Below are positions 12,067 through 23,584 of a stretch of 64,000 nucleotides of DNA, piece after piece (position 1 is the stretch's first letter; each line of letters starts with the position of its first letter). The stretch is taken from assembly GCF_037975245.1 (NCBI RefSeq), contig NC_092577.1:18106398-18170397 (forward strand), given 5' to 3'. The translations under genes and the position numbers were made by a program. This stretch comes from Apostichopus japonicus (lineage: Eukaryota; Echinodermata; Holothuroidea; Aspidochirotida; Stichopodidae). Under the pieces are notes generated by a model. That model was not told the origin of the DNA, searched no databases, and was given only the letters and a program-made list of their open reading frames with translations.

Positions 12067-13708
12067 CTGAAATTTACCGACATACTTAAGTTACTTCAGA
12101 TTTCGTAGAGACTTCTGATACTTATCTACAGATGCCTTTAAGCTAATTTTCAATTGAAAACAGCCTTCTCATATTCTTATAAGGCGAAGGGCACATGTTA
12201 TCTAATAGGCTAGTCGGTGGGAGATACGGTAGGTTATAAAATAACCTTGCTTGCAAGATCTGAGCGAGTGAATGACCGACATTGCACTTGCAAAGAATAA
12301 TTGGAAAATTTAAGAAACCAATAAAAGCTAATTACTTTAATGTGAGTGATGAATGTTTCTTCTGTCGATCACCAATAGCTGATATTTTGAAATAAATAAG
12401 CAAAAGCACAAAAGCTAAAGAGATGACTGCGGTTTGTCCAAGCTTCCCGACGTAAGATATGTTTACAATGTTACCACAAATTGACCTCTGGTGACCCCAA
12501 ATGACCTTTTACCTCCACCAAAATAATAGGCTTCTTTTACTTCATGAGGTACTTTTACACACCAAATATGATATTGCTCCAAGCTTCCCTTCTTGAGATA
12601 TCCTGTTTACAAGCAAGGTGTCTCACACATACACGCTCATCCACCTGCTTGACTGCAAGGTTATGATTATCATCAAAACAAAACAAGACAGGAATTAACA
12701 ATTCAACTAATCATGAGGCCCGCCAATGTTTTGCTCATGTTTGGAGAGCATCATAAACTAACAAAGTGTATCTTTCTATGGGTTTGCAACTGACTACTGA
12801 AATTGAAACTTCTTAACTATTAGCTGATGATAGCTGTAAAACACCTTTGTCCAGTCATTTCATGTTGTGGTAGCTTATCTTTGTGGTAGTGATCTTTGAG
12901 GATATGCTATGATGAAATACTGAGAAATGTTTAAGGCTTTTACTCATTCACCAGTAAACTTATAGGCCCAGCTCTGCAAAGTCATTGAATAATATTATCA
13001 TAAGCAATGAAGAAATTGTATTACAAATTGGCTAGGCGTGGAATCCACTCATACAATATCACTAAACGCTGTTCTTCATATGGGGACTGATTTACTTTGT
13101 CAACAGTTGGCATAAATATTTTTTACCCTTTTACACCCAAAAATATTTATGCCAAGCAGGTCACATACTAGGAAACTTGACTTTAAAGGTGACCTATTAA
13201 ATGTCTGAAAAGTGACTCTACAATTGCTAAAAGATAATTGCCATAGGTTGCCATATGTAGTAACTACGTCACAGACATAACTGTTTAACAAATACAGGCA
13301 GTACATGTTTGGGTGTTGACATTACTGTTAACCCTAACCCACAACAACTGGGCCAAAACTGTACATCCATTCGTGAGACTATACATACACATTCTTAACT
13401 CTCAGCCAGGCTATTAAGGAAAGACCCATGTGGAAACTAGGGCAACATTTCACGACAAAACTGGAGAATTTTCTATTGCATATTATGTAAAAAAAGGCAC
13501 TGTGCAGGCTTTCAGAAGTAGTTTTCACCAAGAAACAGAAATGTTTAAGCACAATTGCTAGATGCTATTAAATTATTGAAACATATGCTCACACCTTTAT
13601 TACTTAGGTTGTAAGTCATATCGTGGAAAAGTAAATGAAGTTTATCAAGAAAAGTTAAAGTAAGAGTAACGTTCAAGAACTAAAAAAATCAGAAGGGTTA
13701 AGTTAGAG
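12067..13708. other. Non-coding interval with a possible dispersed-repeat remnant
   Basis: No coding exon could be supported. Around 12475-12660 there is GGTCA-rich sequence with a run of ACAC, loosely resembling the AGGTCA-rich repeat at 34242-36631, probably a diverged fragment. The rest shows nothing recognisable. Confidence 0.4.
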
Positions 13709-14085
13709 TTACTTGAAATCCGCTAAAAAAAAAGAATGCATTTGATGTTGCTCATCATTTGTTGCTACAACTTTACTAAAAGTTACTAACCGGTGCTCCT
13801 CATACTTTTTTCTGGTCATTTTGTGAACACTTTTCAAATGTTTTGTAAGAGAGGCAAAATGTTGGCCATTCTTCTTACATCCCTCGACTTTATAAATTTC
13901 AGGATGCCGATACTTCATCCATTTTTTTCTTTTTGGCCTCTTTGAAATACACAGCAGGTGAGCATTCTGGCAGGGCATTATGCTGGGATCTATTCAAACT
14001 GTGAGCAGACTTCAGATGACGATCAATCCGTTTTGTTAGTTTTCCATACTGGCGGCAATCTTCAATCCGACAACAGTCATCAACA
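13709..14085 (-). pseudogene. Degenerate exon encoding two C2H2-like zinc fingers
   Basis: Read on the minus strand, the right half encodes a finger-like segment (CRIEDCRQYG, then HLKSAH; C-x4-C, about 12 residues, H-x4-H). After a frameshift in an A run near 13925, the left half encodes a related segment (VEGC, GQHF, HLKSVH). The two share the LxxHLKSxH pattern, so they look like repeats of one finger type. A candidate acceptor TTTCATGCAG lies near 14100, but a stop follows it in the finger frame. This is probably a decayed copy of a multi-copy gene or transposon exon. Confidence 0.42.
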
Positions 14086-14192
14086 GGAAATGTTTATCTG
14101 CATGAAATGAACAAAATGTGTCTTAAATTTATTTTAACAGAGTATCTAATGGATTGCATTGATTACTGATGAGCTGATACCCAATATACAAG

Positions 14193-14573
14193 CAGTTGCG
14201 GAGCTAGGGGTATTGATCAGGGGGGTCGAGAATGGTCTGTAGAGGCGCTTTCAACACTATCTAAGCGGAGCGCCACCACAGGTTGGCGCGGAGCGAACAG
14301 AACCTTTTTGAGTATGGATACTCCCTAGATCACCGGAAATTACCCTTTCCAGGCCTTGCTAATTAGCAGATAAACAAAGAATAGATAGGTATCATCGCCA
14401 TCAAAATGTGACAAATGTCAATAGGTAGATGAGAGCGCTAAAAAGTCAATAATCGCGAATAAGTAAAAAGTGGTAAGAAGCTGAAAAGGGCGCCAGCAGT
14501 CCATTTGAGTCTGTCAGGGGGCATTCGCCCCCCGCCCCCCGCCCCCCCTGACTGTATGGACGCTCCGCCACTG
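14193..14573. mobile_element. hAT-type non-autonomous DNA transposon (MITE), 381 bp
   Basis: The ends are imperfect terminal inverted repeats: CAGTTGCGGAGCTAGG at the left and the complement of CAGTGGCGGAGCGTCC at the right, agreeing at 12 of 16 positions. The element is flanked on both sides by the perfect 8-bp repeat TATACAAG (14185-14192 and 14574-14581). An 8-bp duplication and CAGTGGCGGA-type ends are the hAT signature. The interior has no coding potential and holds a long C/G-rich tract (about 14518-14550). Any mobility would depend on a transposase in trans. Confidence 0.88.
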
Positions 14574-14581
14574 TATACAAG

Positions 14582-16403
14582 TAGTAGCATCAATATCAAA
14601 TGCGTCTTCTGACTTTCAACTTGTCTAACTACATGACCGTAAACAGGAAGGAAACCACTCTCTTATCATATCTTTCCTACATTTCTTTTAATTCAATAGT
14701 GGTTGTGCCCATATAAGCGTAACATGTTATTACTTCAACATTTAAATGCATTACTAAAGCTACCCATGTATGCAAATTTTACAAACAAACTTGAACATTT
14801 TATCACAACTGCATTTGATAGTTTAGATCTAAAATTTTGAAGGACCTATACCAAATCAAAACTGATTAGACATAGGTCTAAACACAGTTCTGTTCTATGC
14901 AGTCCGCCAGCATAGCTATAGCCAAAGTGAAGGGTTTAAGAAGCAAAAGTAAACTTAACCTTGTTACACAGCAAGCATCAAACCCAATTGCCAAAAGGCA
15001 CTGTCACACTGGTACCAAACTATATGAACATGAATTTTCAAGTACAATTAACATAATAGCCCTGCAGTAGTGCTGTGCATCACCTCTACTGTGTTACACC
15101 CCATTTCACAGTTTGTGCGATCTGCTCAACGTTGTTGTAACCTCATTACTCCATCTACGCTGCATCTACATCATCTCTCACACATAGCTATTTGGCTAAC
15201 TTCACCATGGAGATCTCTAGCACCACATTTTCCTCTCTAAAATGATAACCATAGAAGTTAAATTAAAAAAATGTTTAATTTGGCTCAAACACGATTGTAG
15301 CACTAAACCAGGCAGTATGCCAAGCAAGGTGAACACGGAAACATTCGTGTGAAGAATTAGATCTGCAAGTGGTCACTTTCAGACACTTTTCCATCTGATT
15401 AGCCAATAAAGTTGTCTGTTTTGGCCCCATGATATATAGCATGCTAAGAGAAAGTAATGGAGTGTATCACTGTGCACAGAGAGTGTAAGTAGGCCTAGAC
15501 TTATTGCTAGTAATAATCCTGTAGGCCAAAATTAAGCTAGGCCTAACCCAGGCCTATATATGCATTGGACCGTCAGTAGCGTTACTGTTCCTTTGTTTAG
15601 GCGTTAAAAACTCGAACCATTTAGGCTAGTGCGTGTTCATTAATACGCGGTTCCAAAAATGAAGTAGTATTTGTACTAGTCATTATAAGCTTTATGCTAT
15701 AACTTAAGCAGGCCTATGGATATACCCTAACATGTCCTTTCTTCGTTCTCGGCATGACGAATTGACGAATTTTTAACAGAGGTGTGAACTGGAATCAAGC
15801 GGTACAGTACCTCCTTTAGGTTTGTATCATAGGCATTTCCGATCCCGTCGTCATACTCCTAGACTCCTTGTCCAGTCGCGCAGTTCTTTGTCTTACAATG
15901 GAACGTGTAACAGCCTTGCAGTAACTACTGTGCCACCTGTAACACATGTTACCGTGTTGCGAACACAGCACAGTAGTTACTGATGCACGGTGGCCGAACA
16001 TGAACAGTAGTTACTGTACTAGCTATGAGTATCGGGTGCTATTTTTTGCATTGTAACAGTGCCAGGATGCCATGCCGTCTTGAGGAATGTACCTCTCCTC
16101 TCTGAGAAATTTCTTGTTTATGTAGGTGGGTGGCTTAAATGCAAAAGAGTGCTATACACAGGCGAGCTGTCCTATCTTATTCTTCATCTTATTGACTGCT
16201 GAATTCAGCCCCCCCCTTCCCCTTCATACTACTTAGTATTCCACTGTGTTGATGTATTACATTTTCTTTATCTTAATACAATATTTCCCCCTTGGTTTTA
16301 TTCTATTTATAAAAATCGTAAAAATAAATGGAAACTAGTGTGAACACTCTCAGATTCTTTCATGTAAACGATAATACAGTTCAGATATGTATACAATATA
16401 TAC
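14582..16403. other. Non-coding interval, no gene seen
   Basis: AT-rich with AGGCCTA-type motifs (15490-15560). One acceptor-like site near 16095 precedes a 20-codon open frame that I could not link to another exon. Apart from the inverted repeat listed separately nothing is recognisable. Confidence 0.4.
15920..15981. repeat. Perfect 14-bp inverted repeat with a third copy of the arm
   Basis: AGTAACTACTGTGC at 15920-15933 is the exact reverse complement of GCACAGTAGTTACT at 15968-15981, with a 34-bp loop. The core CAGTAGTTACT occurs again at about 16004-16014. It could be a small transposon end or a transcribed hairpin; there is no further evidence. Confidence 0.6.
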
Positions 16404-16618
16404 CTCTAGTGCTGTCAACGTGGTAGACTTCAGTTGATGCCTGTCGTTGTAGACATCTACTTCTACATTGGAGATTTTGATTACTGATCCAGTGTCGTTG
16501 TCAGTATTTTTTTCGGAGTGCTTCCCCAGAGCTTACAGCAGATACTTTTCTTGGTAACTTCATCTGCAAGCAGAATATCACGCCTCTTCCATGTGGGACC
16601 CTCTTTCATATCATACAC
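16404..16618 (-). pseudogene. OB-fold-like single-stranded-nucleic-acid-binding exon, frameshifted
   Basis: The exon is bounded by an acceptor ending GTTAG (16619-16623) and a GTATAT donor. In one frame it reads VYDMKEGPTWKRRDILLADE followed by KKSICCKLWG, the beta-strand pattern of replication-protein-A-like OB folds (basic residues, LADE, LWG). After a one-base slip near 16520 a second frame reads ISNVEVDVYN and LKSTTLTALE, the matching second half (xNVxV, LxST). One lost base would explain the break, so this is a decayed copy or a base error. Family assignment rests on pattern recognition only. It could belong with the exon at 17704-17829. Confidence 0.5.
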
Positions 16619-17703
16619 CTAACAATTGAAGAAAGTGCATTTTGTGAATATTTTTGAATAATACACTACAGCAATGTTTGTTATTATCATTGTTAAGTAT
16701 TTACATATGAACAAACTGGAAAATGTATTACATGTACTTTGTGTCCTTTTTGAAAATGACGTCGAGTACTGTAATTGCTCTACATTTCATTATTCTAGAC
16801 AATGCATGCGTATCGTATTCATTTGATAGAAACGCACTGCGCGGTCGTAAAACCAAAACATACATATTTATCAGGATAGCATTTAGCAGAACTGGTACAT
16901 GTACAAAATGTATGAATGAGAACTATTTCAGCTGCTATGTCAGCGCCAAGCATTTGGGGCAAGCTCCTGTTTGCGTTACATGAACTGTGGCTGTACTTCA
17001 CACTATTTTCAGTGTTTAAATGTTGGTGTTTTTATATTCAAATTTTCGTCTTTATGATAATTGGTGTATCCGAATTGTCAAAGTGTGCTACTATTGAGGT
17101 ATAAAAAATTGATATTTTATCGAAAATTCAAATGTGTTTCTATTACGGCATGAGCTGCTATTAGAATGAATATGGTATACTATTATATAGGGTTTATTTC
17201 ACTAATGATGGTCTGTATGACAAATTGTGTAGCCTTATTTCATTCTTTTGACAAGTTATTTGTTGGCCAAGTTTGTGCTCTGATAAAAAGGCATGATTCA
17301 TTGTCAGCTATAATTAGCAATACCTCTCGAAGTTATTTGAATTTTAAGCTTTAATATTCGTGACATGATGACCCTAAGTAATGGGGTTCAACTACTCATT
17401 ATGGACTATTTACCCAGCAAATAACACCATGATTGTAACAGCTGAATATTAGTGTGCTGTCTAGTACCACCTCTATACGAAGCTCATGTCTTAAAATCCT
17501 CACAGACACATACAGTGTTTATTAGTTTTGCGGTGTAGTGACTTTGGGTGTAGCTTTGGGGTTTCCAAATGGGAGTTTCATTAAAAAGAAACTTACATTC
17601 CACTTAACTATGACTGCTTTGTGAATCGCTTTCCTGTTTCACCTTTAGAGCATTTTGTTTTGATTAGATACTTTTAGCATATTAAATTACCTTTGCTTAC
17701 TTT
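16619..17703. other. Non-coding interval, probable intron
   Basis: AT-rich, no domain recognised. It separates two exon-like islands on the minus strand and is most simply an intron. Confidence 0.35.
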
Positions 17704-17829
17704 TCATTCAACGGAAAGCCTCCTCTTCTTTGGTGACGCTAAAGCATCAGGGATGGTGCAGAGTGTTGCATTGAAAAACTTTTCTACTTTCTCTTTGGGA
17801 AGGCGGAATGACTTTGACGTCTTCAAAAC
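17704..17829 (-). CDS. Candidate host exon, 41 codons then stop
   Basis: Acceptor TTTACAATAG lies just upstream at 17830. The frame starting at the splice point reads VLKTSKSFRL, PKEKVEKFFN and SPKKRRLSVE, then TGA (17704-17706). The basic PKKRR run could act as a nuclear signal. A GTAAGC donor follows the stop by a few bases, so the stop may be a decay mutation in a longer exon. A second frame is also open for 26 codons, which weakens the call. It may be the 5' partner of the OB-fold-like exon downstream on the same strand. Confidence 0.35.
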   Translation of the reverse strand, partial: VLKTSKSFRLPKEKVEKFFNATLCTIPDALASPKKRRLSVE

Positions 17830-18342
17830 CTATTGTAAATAAGAAATAGATGGTTGTACTTCATAGAAATTTGGAACATACATATTATCGATGGTGGTTA
17901 GGGTAGGGGAAGTTACGCTGGAGGGTGTTCAAGGCTGGTGGTATGGGTACCATAGATATGATAAATGTCTTAGTGTTATGAAGACCGTTCATTATTATGG
18001 GAAATATATGGACAAATTGCTATTCAAAAGTACTTTCACTAGTCTTGTAGCATCTAGTATGTTGAGATTTGAGAAACTAATGTTTCAAAATTCATGTTGA
18101 AAGTTGTCATCTGAAAAACATTATCAAATATTTGTGATAGTTAGCAGCACAAAATTTGCTTGCAAATAGTTTTTGCTTGCAAACAACCAGCCACGTCTTT
18201 TTACATAAATAGATCCCCCATGTGTTTCTATTTCCACTAGTCTCCCCCTCCCCCCCCCCCTCCCCATTCAAACCCATCCACACTTTTCAGGTAATGTCTG
18301 GATACAGCTGGAGCTTGTTCCGCCAATCCTAGTTCATTTTGT
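17830..18342. other. Non-coding interval with C-rich tract
   Basis: No gene seen. A C-rich tract (18241-18266) and unique-looking sequence precede the left target duplication of the next family A copy. Confidence 0.4.
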
Positions 18343-18356
18343 GTATAACTTGTAGT
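18343..18356. repeat. Target-site duplication, left copy
   Basis: GTATAACTTGTAGT, identical to 23279-23292; it immediately abuts the 3' terminus of family A copy 3. Confidence 0.93.
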
Positions 18357-18532
18357 GCTTTTTACGTGACCCGTCATACGGGATACAAAACGTCACGGCC
18401 AAACGGCACTACCAAACCATCCCATTCTTACAAACGAACCTCAGGTCAAGCGAGCCAAAAAAAGTACATACGCTCACCGACCTGCAGAGACAAAACGCCC
18501 AACCCCCCCCCCCCCACTGAAATATTAAAAAA

Positions 18533-21500
18533 CTACAAAAGGACGACCAGCACGCAGCGAAACAAAACACCCTTCCCAGCACACCACCGTCCAAAAAAGG
18601 CAGCCCTAAATAAACGGCGAAAATCGCCTTCAACCTTAAGGCGAATGTCAGACTTCACCGCCTCCAGGAATGCCTGCCAACTGGCAAATTTCCCCCTAAA
18701 AACAACATCACATCTATTCCTCCAAATAAGTTTTTTTACAACAGAACAAACATAAATAATACGCTGCAACACAGCAACGGAACAAACTGGAGGATCTAAT
18801 CCATATAAAACAAAACCCTGTCCTACCGACCAGGAACGGTCTCCCGTTAAACGGTCGGTCCAGGACTGAAACCACTCCCACAAGTTCAAAACAAAGGGGC
18901 AATGCCAAAAAACATGGGCAGTACTCTCTAAGCTGTCACAGCCGGTCCTCGGGCACAGTCCATCACCCAATCGCCAGTGATACCTTTTCAAATTGGTCAC
19001 CAAGGCACCGTGTGCAATTCTCCATGCAAGATCACGGAGCCTGCAACCATTCAGCCTTGAATGCACCGAACGCCATACTTCGACAGGATGACGTCCCTGT
19101 ACAAAAATTGCATTCAAGGCCCTATCCCGCAAGGAACTGAGAACGAGGGCCGGCCGTGACAGGTCAACAGGGGGCAACTCAATAAGAGCGGAGCAAATGA
19201 CACGCACCACTCTGCTTGGTGTGCTACTATGCGGTTCTCTGTTGCTAAACAGCGCCGGAACCCATTGACGCAAGTGCAACCCGCCCCAAAAACGTACAAA
19301 ATATGAAGAAGGCAACCCTGGGTCAGTTACCGCTACAAACAATTACTTAAATAACAAACAAGTTAACTTACTTCCCAGATGAACCACCCCTAGTCCCCCC
19401 TTCTCCAGTTTTTGGTACAATATCGCCCTCTTGACCAGCTCTGTACCAACAGACCATATGAATGAAAAATTGGCCCTCTGAAACCGCACCAGGACGCGAC
19501 GCGGAATTGGGTACACCACGCCCAGGTACCACAAGATGGGCGAAACGAAACGATTAATAACGGTGACTTTCCCCAAGATCGAAAGCCAGCGGGTGCCAAA
19601 GGTTTCGAGTCTGCTCTCAAATACCACAGCCCTCTCGCTCCAGGTGACATCACAAGGTGCATCGTAGCCGAACCATATACCATTCATTTTGATATTCTGA
19701 TCCGACCACGACGCACCGAATGGTAAGTCTCTGTATCTCCAGCTACCAAGACGAAGGCCCTTTGTCTTTTCTGGATTCAACTTCGCCCCGGTAGCTCTCT
19801 CAAAAATAGATAAATCCTGCGAGAGTGCGCGAGAGGAGCCCAGACTCGAAACAACACATGTCACGTCATCTGCATATTGAGCGCATTTCACTTTGGCACC
19901 CCCTGGCACAACGAATGGAACAAGTCTGGAGTCCCTTTCCAAAAGACGAGAGAGGGACTCGCTAAACAAAACACAAAGTAATGGAGACAGAGGGCACCCC
20001 TGGCGCACCCCCCTCTCTACGTTAAAAACCTCCGAACAAAACCCATTTACGATAACAGAACTGAAACTTTCTTCATACAAAACAGAAATCCATTGACGAA
20101 AATTTGGGTGCAACTAAAACGTCTCCAATACATTCATTAAAAAACCGCGATCCACCATGTCAAAGGCCTTCTGCTGGTCCAGAGACACCAATGCACATGG
20201 CAGATCACGCTCAATAACAAAGTCGGTGAAGTCGCGCATCAACCACAAGTTCTGCTGGATGCAATGACCCTTCACTGCACAAGTCTGGAGATCACCCACA
20301 AGATGCGGCATAGCCAGTGCAAGGCGGTTGCACAAAGCCTTAGCCAGCAACTTGTAGTCCACATTTAACAAGGTGATCGGACGCTTGTTACGGGGATCCA
20401 AGGGGTCCCCAGACTTGGGCAGCAAAGTAATCATGCCCATACGTTGACTTTGGTTTAACAGTCCGTTTTGGAAGGCGTCCTCGAAGACGGCTCTGATGTC
20501 GGGTCCTATTATTGCCCAGAAGGTTCGGTAGAACTCCCTCGGAAGCCCGTCCGAACCCGGGGACTTGCCATTCTTCATCTTCGAAAGCGCCTTCCAAAGC
20601 TCAACAGTGGTTATTCCGCCCCCCAAAATATCATTGACATCGTGGGGAACGGTTTTTGAGATTCCCCTCAATAAATCAGCCTGTGCCGACAAGTCGACAT
20701 TGCCACGCGTAAACAAACTCGAATAATACTCTTTATATACGCGGACAATGCCGTGAGGGTCACTAACCACGGTCCCATCAGTAGCGCGCACAGACGGGAC
20801 GCGTCTGTCACCCGCCGATGAGCTAACGGACTGGTAAAACCTCAGTGAAGGGCGCTCCTCGGCTTCCACCGCTTCGACACGGGCCCTCACGCGGGCACCG
20901 TGGTACTTTTCATCGAGATAAGTCTGCAAAGCGATGACAGCCGAAGGGTCGCCAAACTTCACCTCCGCGCACAGCTTCGAAAAATGTTCTCTTCGACGCC
21001 GTGCGCGGGTCACGCAATACTGAATTGCATAGCGTTTGATGCGCAACTTGACATCATCCCACCATTGGGATGTAGAAGCAAAGGCCATCCTTTGTACCTG
21101 GTCTCGAAACCCTGGCGGAACTCTGCCTCGCCAAGAATCCGACAGTTAAGCTTCCATAGGCCCCGCCCGATGGGGAAAATGGAAGGCAAAACAAAACGTG
21201 CTACCACAGTGTCATGGTCAGAGAGCGGACAGCTGAGCGTCTCGCAACCCGAAAATGTAAAACTTACGGGCGCATACACTCGATCTATCCTGGAGGCATC
21301 TTCTCCGTTAGGCCTCACCCACCGTACTACACGGGTGCATATGCCTCCAGACATCGGCTAAAAGGTGTGCCGAAGTGAATCTGTCCAATTCTGTGATCCC
21401 AGCGTCAGGACTAGCAGACACAGAAGCCCCGAGTCTGTCAAGACCCGAGTCTGGGACACAGTTAAAGTCTCCGACCATGACACATGGTGCACTACCAGGA

Positions 21501-21892
21501 ACAAAGGAAGGCAGCGTGTTAAAAAATTCTCGTCTAGCAGAAGGCCGATTGGGAGCATACACATTGCAGAGGGAGATGTTACCCTGTGGATACTTGAAAA
21601 GAATGCAAACCAATCGGCCCTCGTGATCCGTCTCCACCCTAGTGGCACAACCCGCCTGACGAGGTGACAGAAGGATGACAGTGCCACAGGATGAAGACGA
21701 ACCAAACGAAGCATGCAGCCCACCACCCCACTCATAAGCCCATAGAGGGACATCTTCTTCCAAAATATGTGTTTCTTGCAGGCAAACACAGTCGACCTCC
21801 ATTGAAATACAATATTGGAAAATGCGACTGCGCTTGCGATGATCCCTCATGCCATTCACGTTGAAAGTGGCAACTGAAAATGTATGGGCCAT
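18533..21892 (-). pseudogene. Family A ORF2 (endonuclease-reverse transcriptase), copy 3, four inactivating changes
   Basis: ATG at 21890-21892, 20 bp after the ORF1 stop; about 1,120 codons in all. The APE-type endonuclease (QETH, YAPN, GDFNCV, SDHD) occupies the first quarter. The RT (KSPGSDG, LDQQKAFDMVD, RQGCPLSP, YADD near 19875) fills the middle. The C-terminal Cys/His segment (CPRTGCDSLE, then AHVFWHCPF) is near 18890-18960. Breaks relative to the other copies: an 8-bp deletion near 21322; a 16-bp deletion near 21087 between GCC repeats; CAG to TAG at 20114-20116; CAG to TAA near 19345. RT active-site residues are otherwise preserved. Confidence 0.92.
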
Positions 21893-21912
21893 GAGAGGGC
21901 AATGGGGCAAAA

Positions 21913-23016
21913 CTACGCCGACGACGATTCTGTAAGCTTCAAGCGCGCTCTAGACGACATATCGTCGTCCGAGTCGTCACTTGAGGCCGACCTTTTTAGA
22001 GAGGGTTCCCCCATCTCGTCGTACCAGCTCGTCCCAGTGGCACGTTTCGGCTCGACGATCACCGAGCCCCCGGAGTCGCTGTCAGAGAGAGCCTCCGGAG
22101 ACCCGATGACCACCGAGTCCCCGGAGTCGCCGTCAGACAGAGTCTCCGGATCTGGCGATACCGGCGGCGGACTGGGGACGGAACTGGACGAGTTGATAGG
22201 GGAAGCTGGTGGAGACTTTCCCGGTGCGGGCACGGGGTTGGGGTCTGCAACTACGGGGGAGGGTGAACTAGGTGCACCCGGTTCCCCCTCTTTGCGTGGA
22301 GCTTCCTCCGAGGCAGTAGGTGCGCCAGAACTTGGCGCCTTTGATTGACCCCCACTCTTTGTCATAAAGACATAAGAGGAGGGACAAGCGCGAAAAACAT
22401 GCCCCTCCTTCCCACAGAGTGAGCACACAACTTCGCTTGGGCAAGCAGAGGCATCATGCCCAAGACGAAGGTAGCGCCCACACTTTTTGTTTGGGCAGCC
22501 CTTGGCTTCGTGCCCGGTCTCCCCACACCTGAAGCAGGTACGGGGCTGACCGGGGTAACGCACGTGAGCTTTATGCCCGGCAATAAAAAGGAAGGAGGGA
22601 ATGTCCTGCTTGAGGTCGATCCGAACCTGTCGGTGCCCGTTCAACACCCCAGGGGCCTGTGCGTAGGAGCACATTTTGATGGCCTTGACAGCCCCAAACC
22701 GACCTAAAACAGTTGCGACAAGTTCCTGACGCACCTCTAGTCCTACGTGGATGACAGTTACCCATACGTAACGCTCGTATGGAGTAACTGTCAAACCTTC
22801 AACCCCACTCAGCAACGTCACACCCTTCTGCCGGGTCACGTCACTTGTAAAACGTACATCATAAGTATTACGACCCTGGAGAGCTTGCAACGCATCAACC
22901 TCTCCAGGCACAACAACGCCCTTACTCTTTAAAATACTAAAAACTTGCACCGGTGGAACCGCTTGTTCACCGGTGAAGGTTAACTTAACAATTTTGGAAT
23001 CACGGCGCGATGCCAT
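21913..23016 (-). CDS. Family A ORF1, intact zinc-knuckle protein (367 aa)
   Basis: The only uninterrupted ORF1 of the three copies. It starts at the ATG at 23014-23016 (MASRRDSKIVKLTF), and the frame upstream has no better ATG. Residues about 1-150 form an N-terminal domain without obvious coiled coil. Three CCHC knuckles follow at about residues 175-235 (CFRCGETGHEAKGC, CGRYLRLGHDASAC, CSLCGKEGHVFRAC). In the second, the second Cys is Tyr, so that knuckle is damaged although the frame is open. The last third is Ser/Pro/Asp-rich and acidic. Its role would be RNA binding and chaperoning for ORF2. Confidence 0.9.
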   Translation of the reverse strand: MASRRDSKIVKLTFTGEQAVPPVQVFSILKSKGVVVPGEVDALQALQGRNTYDVRFTSDVTRQKGVTLLSGVEGLTVTPYERYVWVTVIHVGLEVRQELVATVLGRFGAVKAIKMCSYAQAPGVLNGHRQVRIDLKQDIPSFLFIAGHKAHVRYPGQPRTCFRCGETGHEAKGCPNKKCGRYLRLGHDASACPSEVVCSLCGKEGHVFRACPSSYVFMTKSGGQSKAPSSGAPTASEEAPRKEGEPGAPSSPSPVVADPNPVPAPGKSPPASPINSSSSVPSPPPVSPDPETLSDGDSGDSVVIGSPEALSDSDSGGSVIVEPKRATGTSWYDEMGEPSLKRSASSDDSDDDMSSRARLKLTESSSA

Positions 23017-23278
23017 GATACCGAAGGTGGCTGGGCCACAGAGGAGTAACAAAACAAACTAAAGATAGGTTGGATAAAATACAATATACGATGACTATAT
23101 ACGATAACGATATACGATATACGAACTGGCGCACACCCGCCTGGCGGGAAGTATAGCACAGTACAGTACAGTGAAACCAAAAAAAAACTGTGGAAGTTGC
23201 CAACTCTGCAAAATTTCAGGTGCCCAGCTTGGCTAAATGGAGCTATAAACTGTTGTGTCCGCTGGTTCTGACGTACAC
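23017..23278 (-). other. Family A 5' UTR with non-homologous outer segment
   Basis: The inner part (23017-23172) matches the 5' UTR of copy 1, including the GTACAGTACAGT run. The outer 106 bp, up to the target duplication, do not match copy 1, which instead has a GGTAA tandem and the conserved motif shared with family B. The outer segment may be an alternative promoter, a 5' transduction or a template-switch product. Confidence 0.75.
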
Positions 23279-23292
23279 GTATAACTTGTAGT
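23279..23292. repeat. Target-site duplication, right copy
   Basis: GTATAACTTGTAGT, pairs with 18343-18356. Confidence 0.93.
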
Positions 23293-23584
23293 ATATGACT
23301 GGATGTATCTGGAATCTTGAGTATTGTATAGTGTTCATATGAAAATGAGCAGACTGGTATGAATAGATATGAAGTCATAAGATTCGAAAGGTTTTTGGGC
23401 GAGTCAACGGTTCAAGTCCTGAAGGGGTGGGTCTTTTATTACCCAACTTACGAGTGACTATAATGGTTTCAATTGGATATAATGGTTGATACCTGCTGTA
23501 GGAAAAATGTTCGTCGTGGATCTGGTAAGAGTGCATAGGTGTCAGTACCACTTAAACTAATTGTGAATCTTGGTTAAATCTTAC

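Larger units (their letters stand above)
18357..23278 (-). mobile_element. Family A L1/Tx1-like retrotransposon, copy 3, near full length (about 4.9 kb)
   Basis: The 14-bp direct repeat GTATAACTTGTAGT flanks it at 18343-18356 and 23279-23292, which fixes both ends. On the minus strand it holds a 5' UTR, intact ORF1, broken ORF2, and a 3' UTR of about 175 bp ending AAAAAGCAC with no poly(A) tail. The last two bases of the tail overlap the target duplication, suggesting microhomology at the priming site. The first 106 bp at the 5' end (23173-23278) do not match copy 1. Confidence 0.95.

Noticed and set aside
13329-13340. TAACCCTAACCC, telomere-like
   Set aside because: Only two units and isolated; chance.
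16723-17354. Hydrophobic small frames on the plus strand
   Set aside because: Low-complexity AT-rich translations without gene structure.
23409-23419. GGTTCAAGTCC, a match to the tRNA B box
   Set aside because: No A box at the right distance and no cloverleaf can be drawn; neither tRNA nor SINE head is supported.
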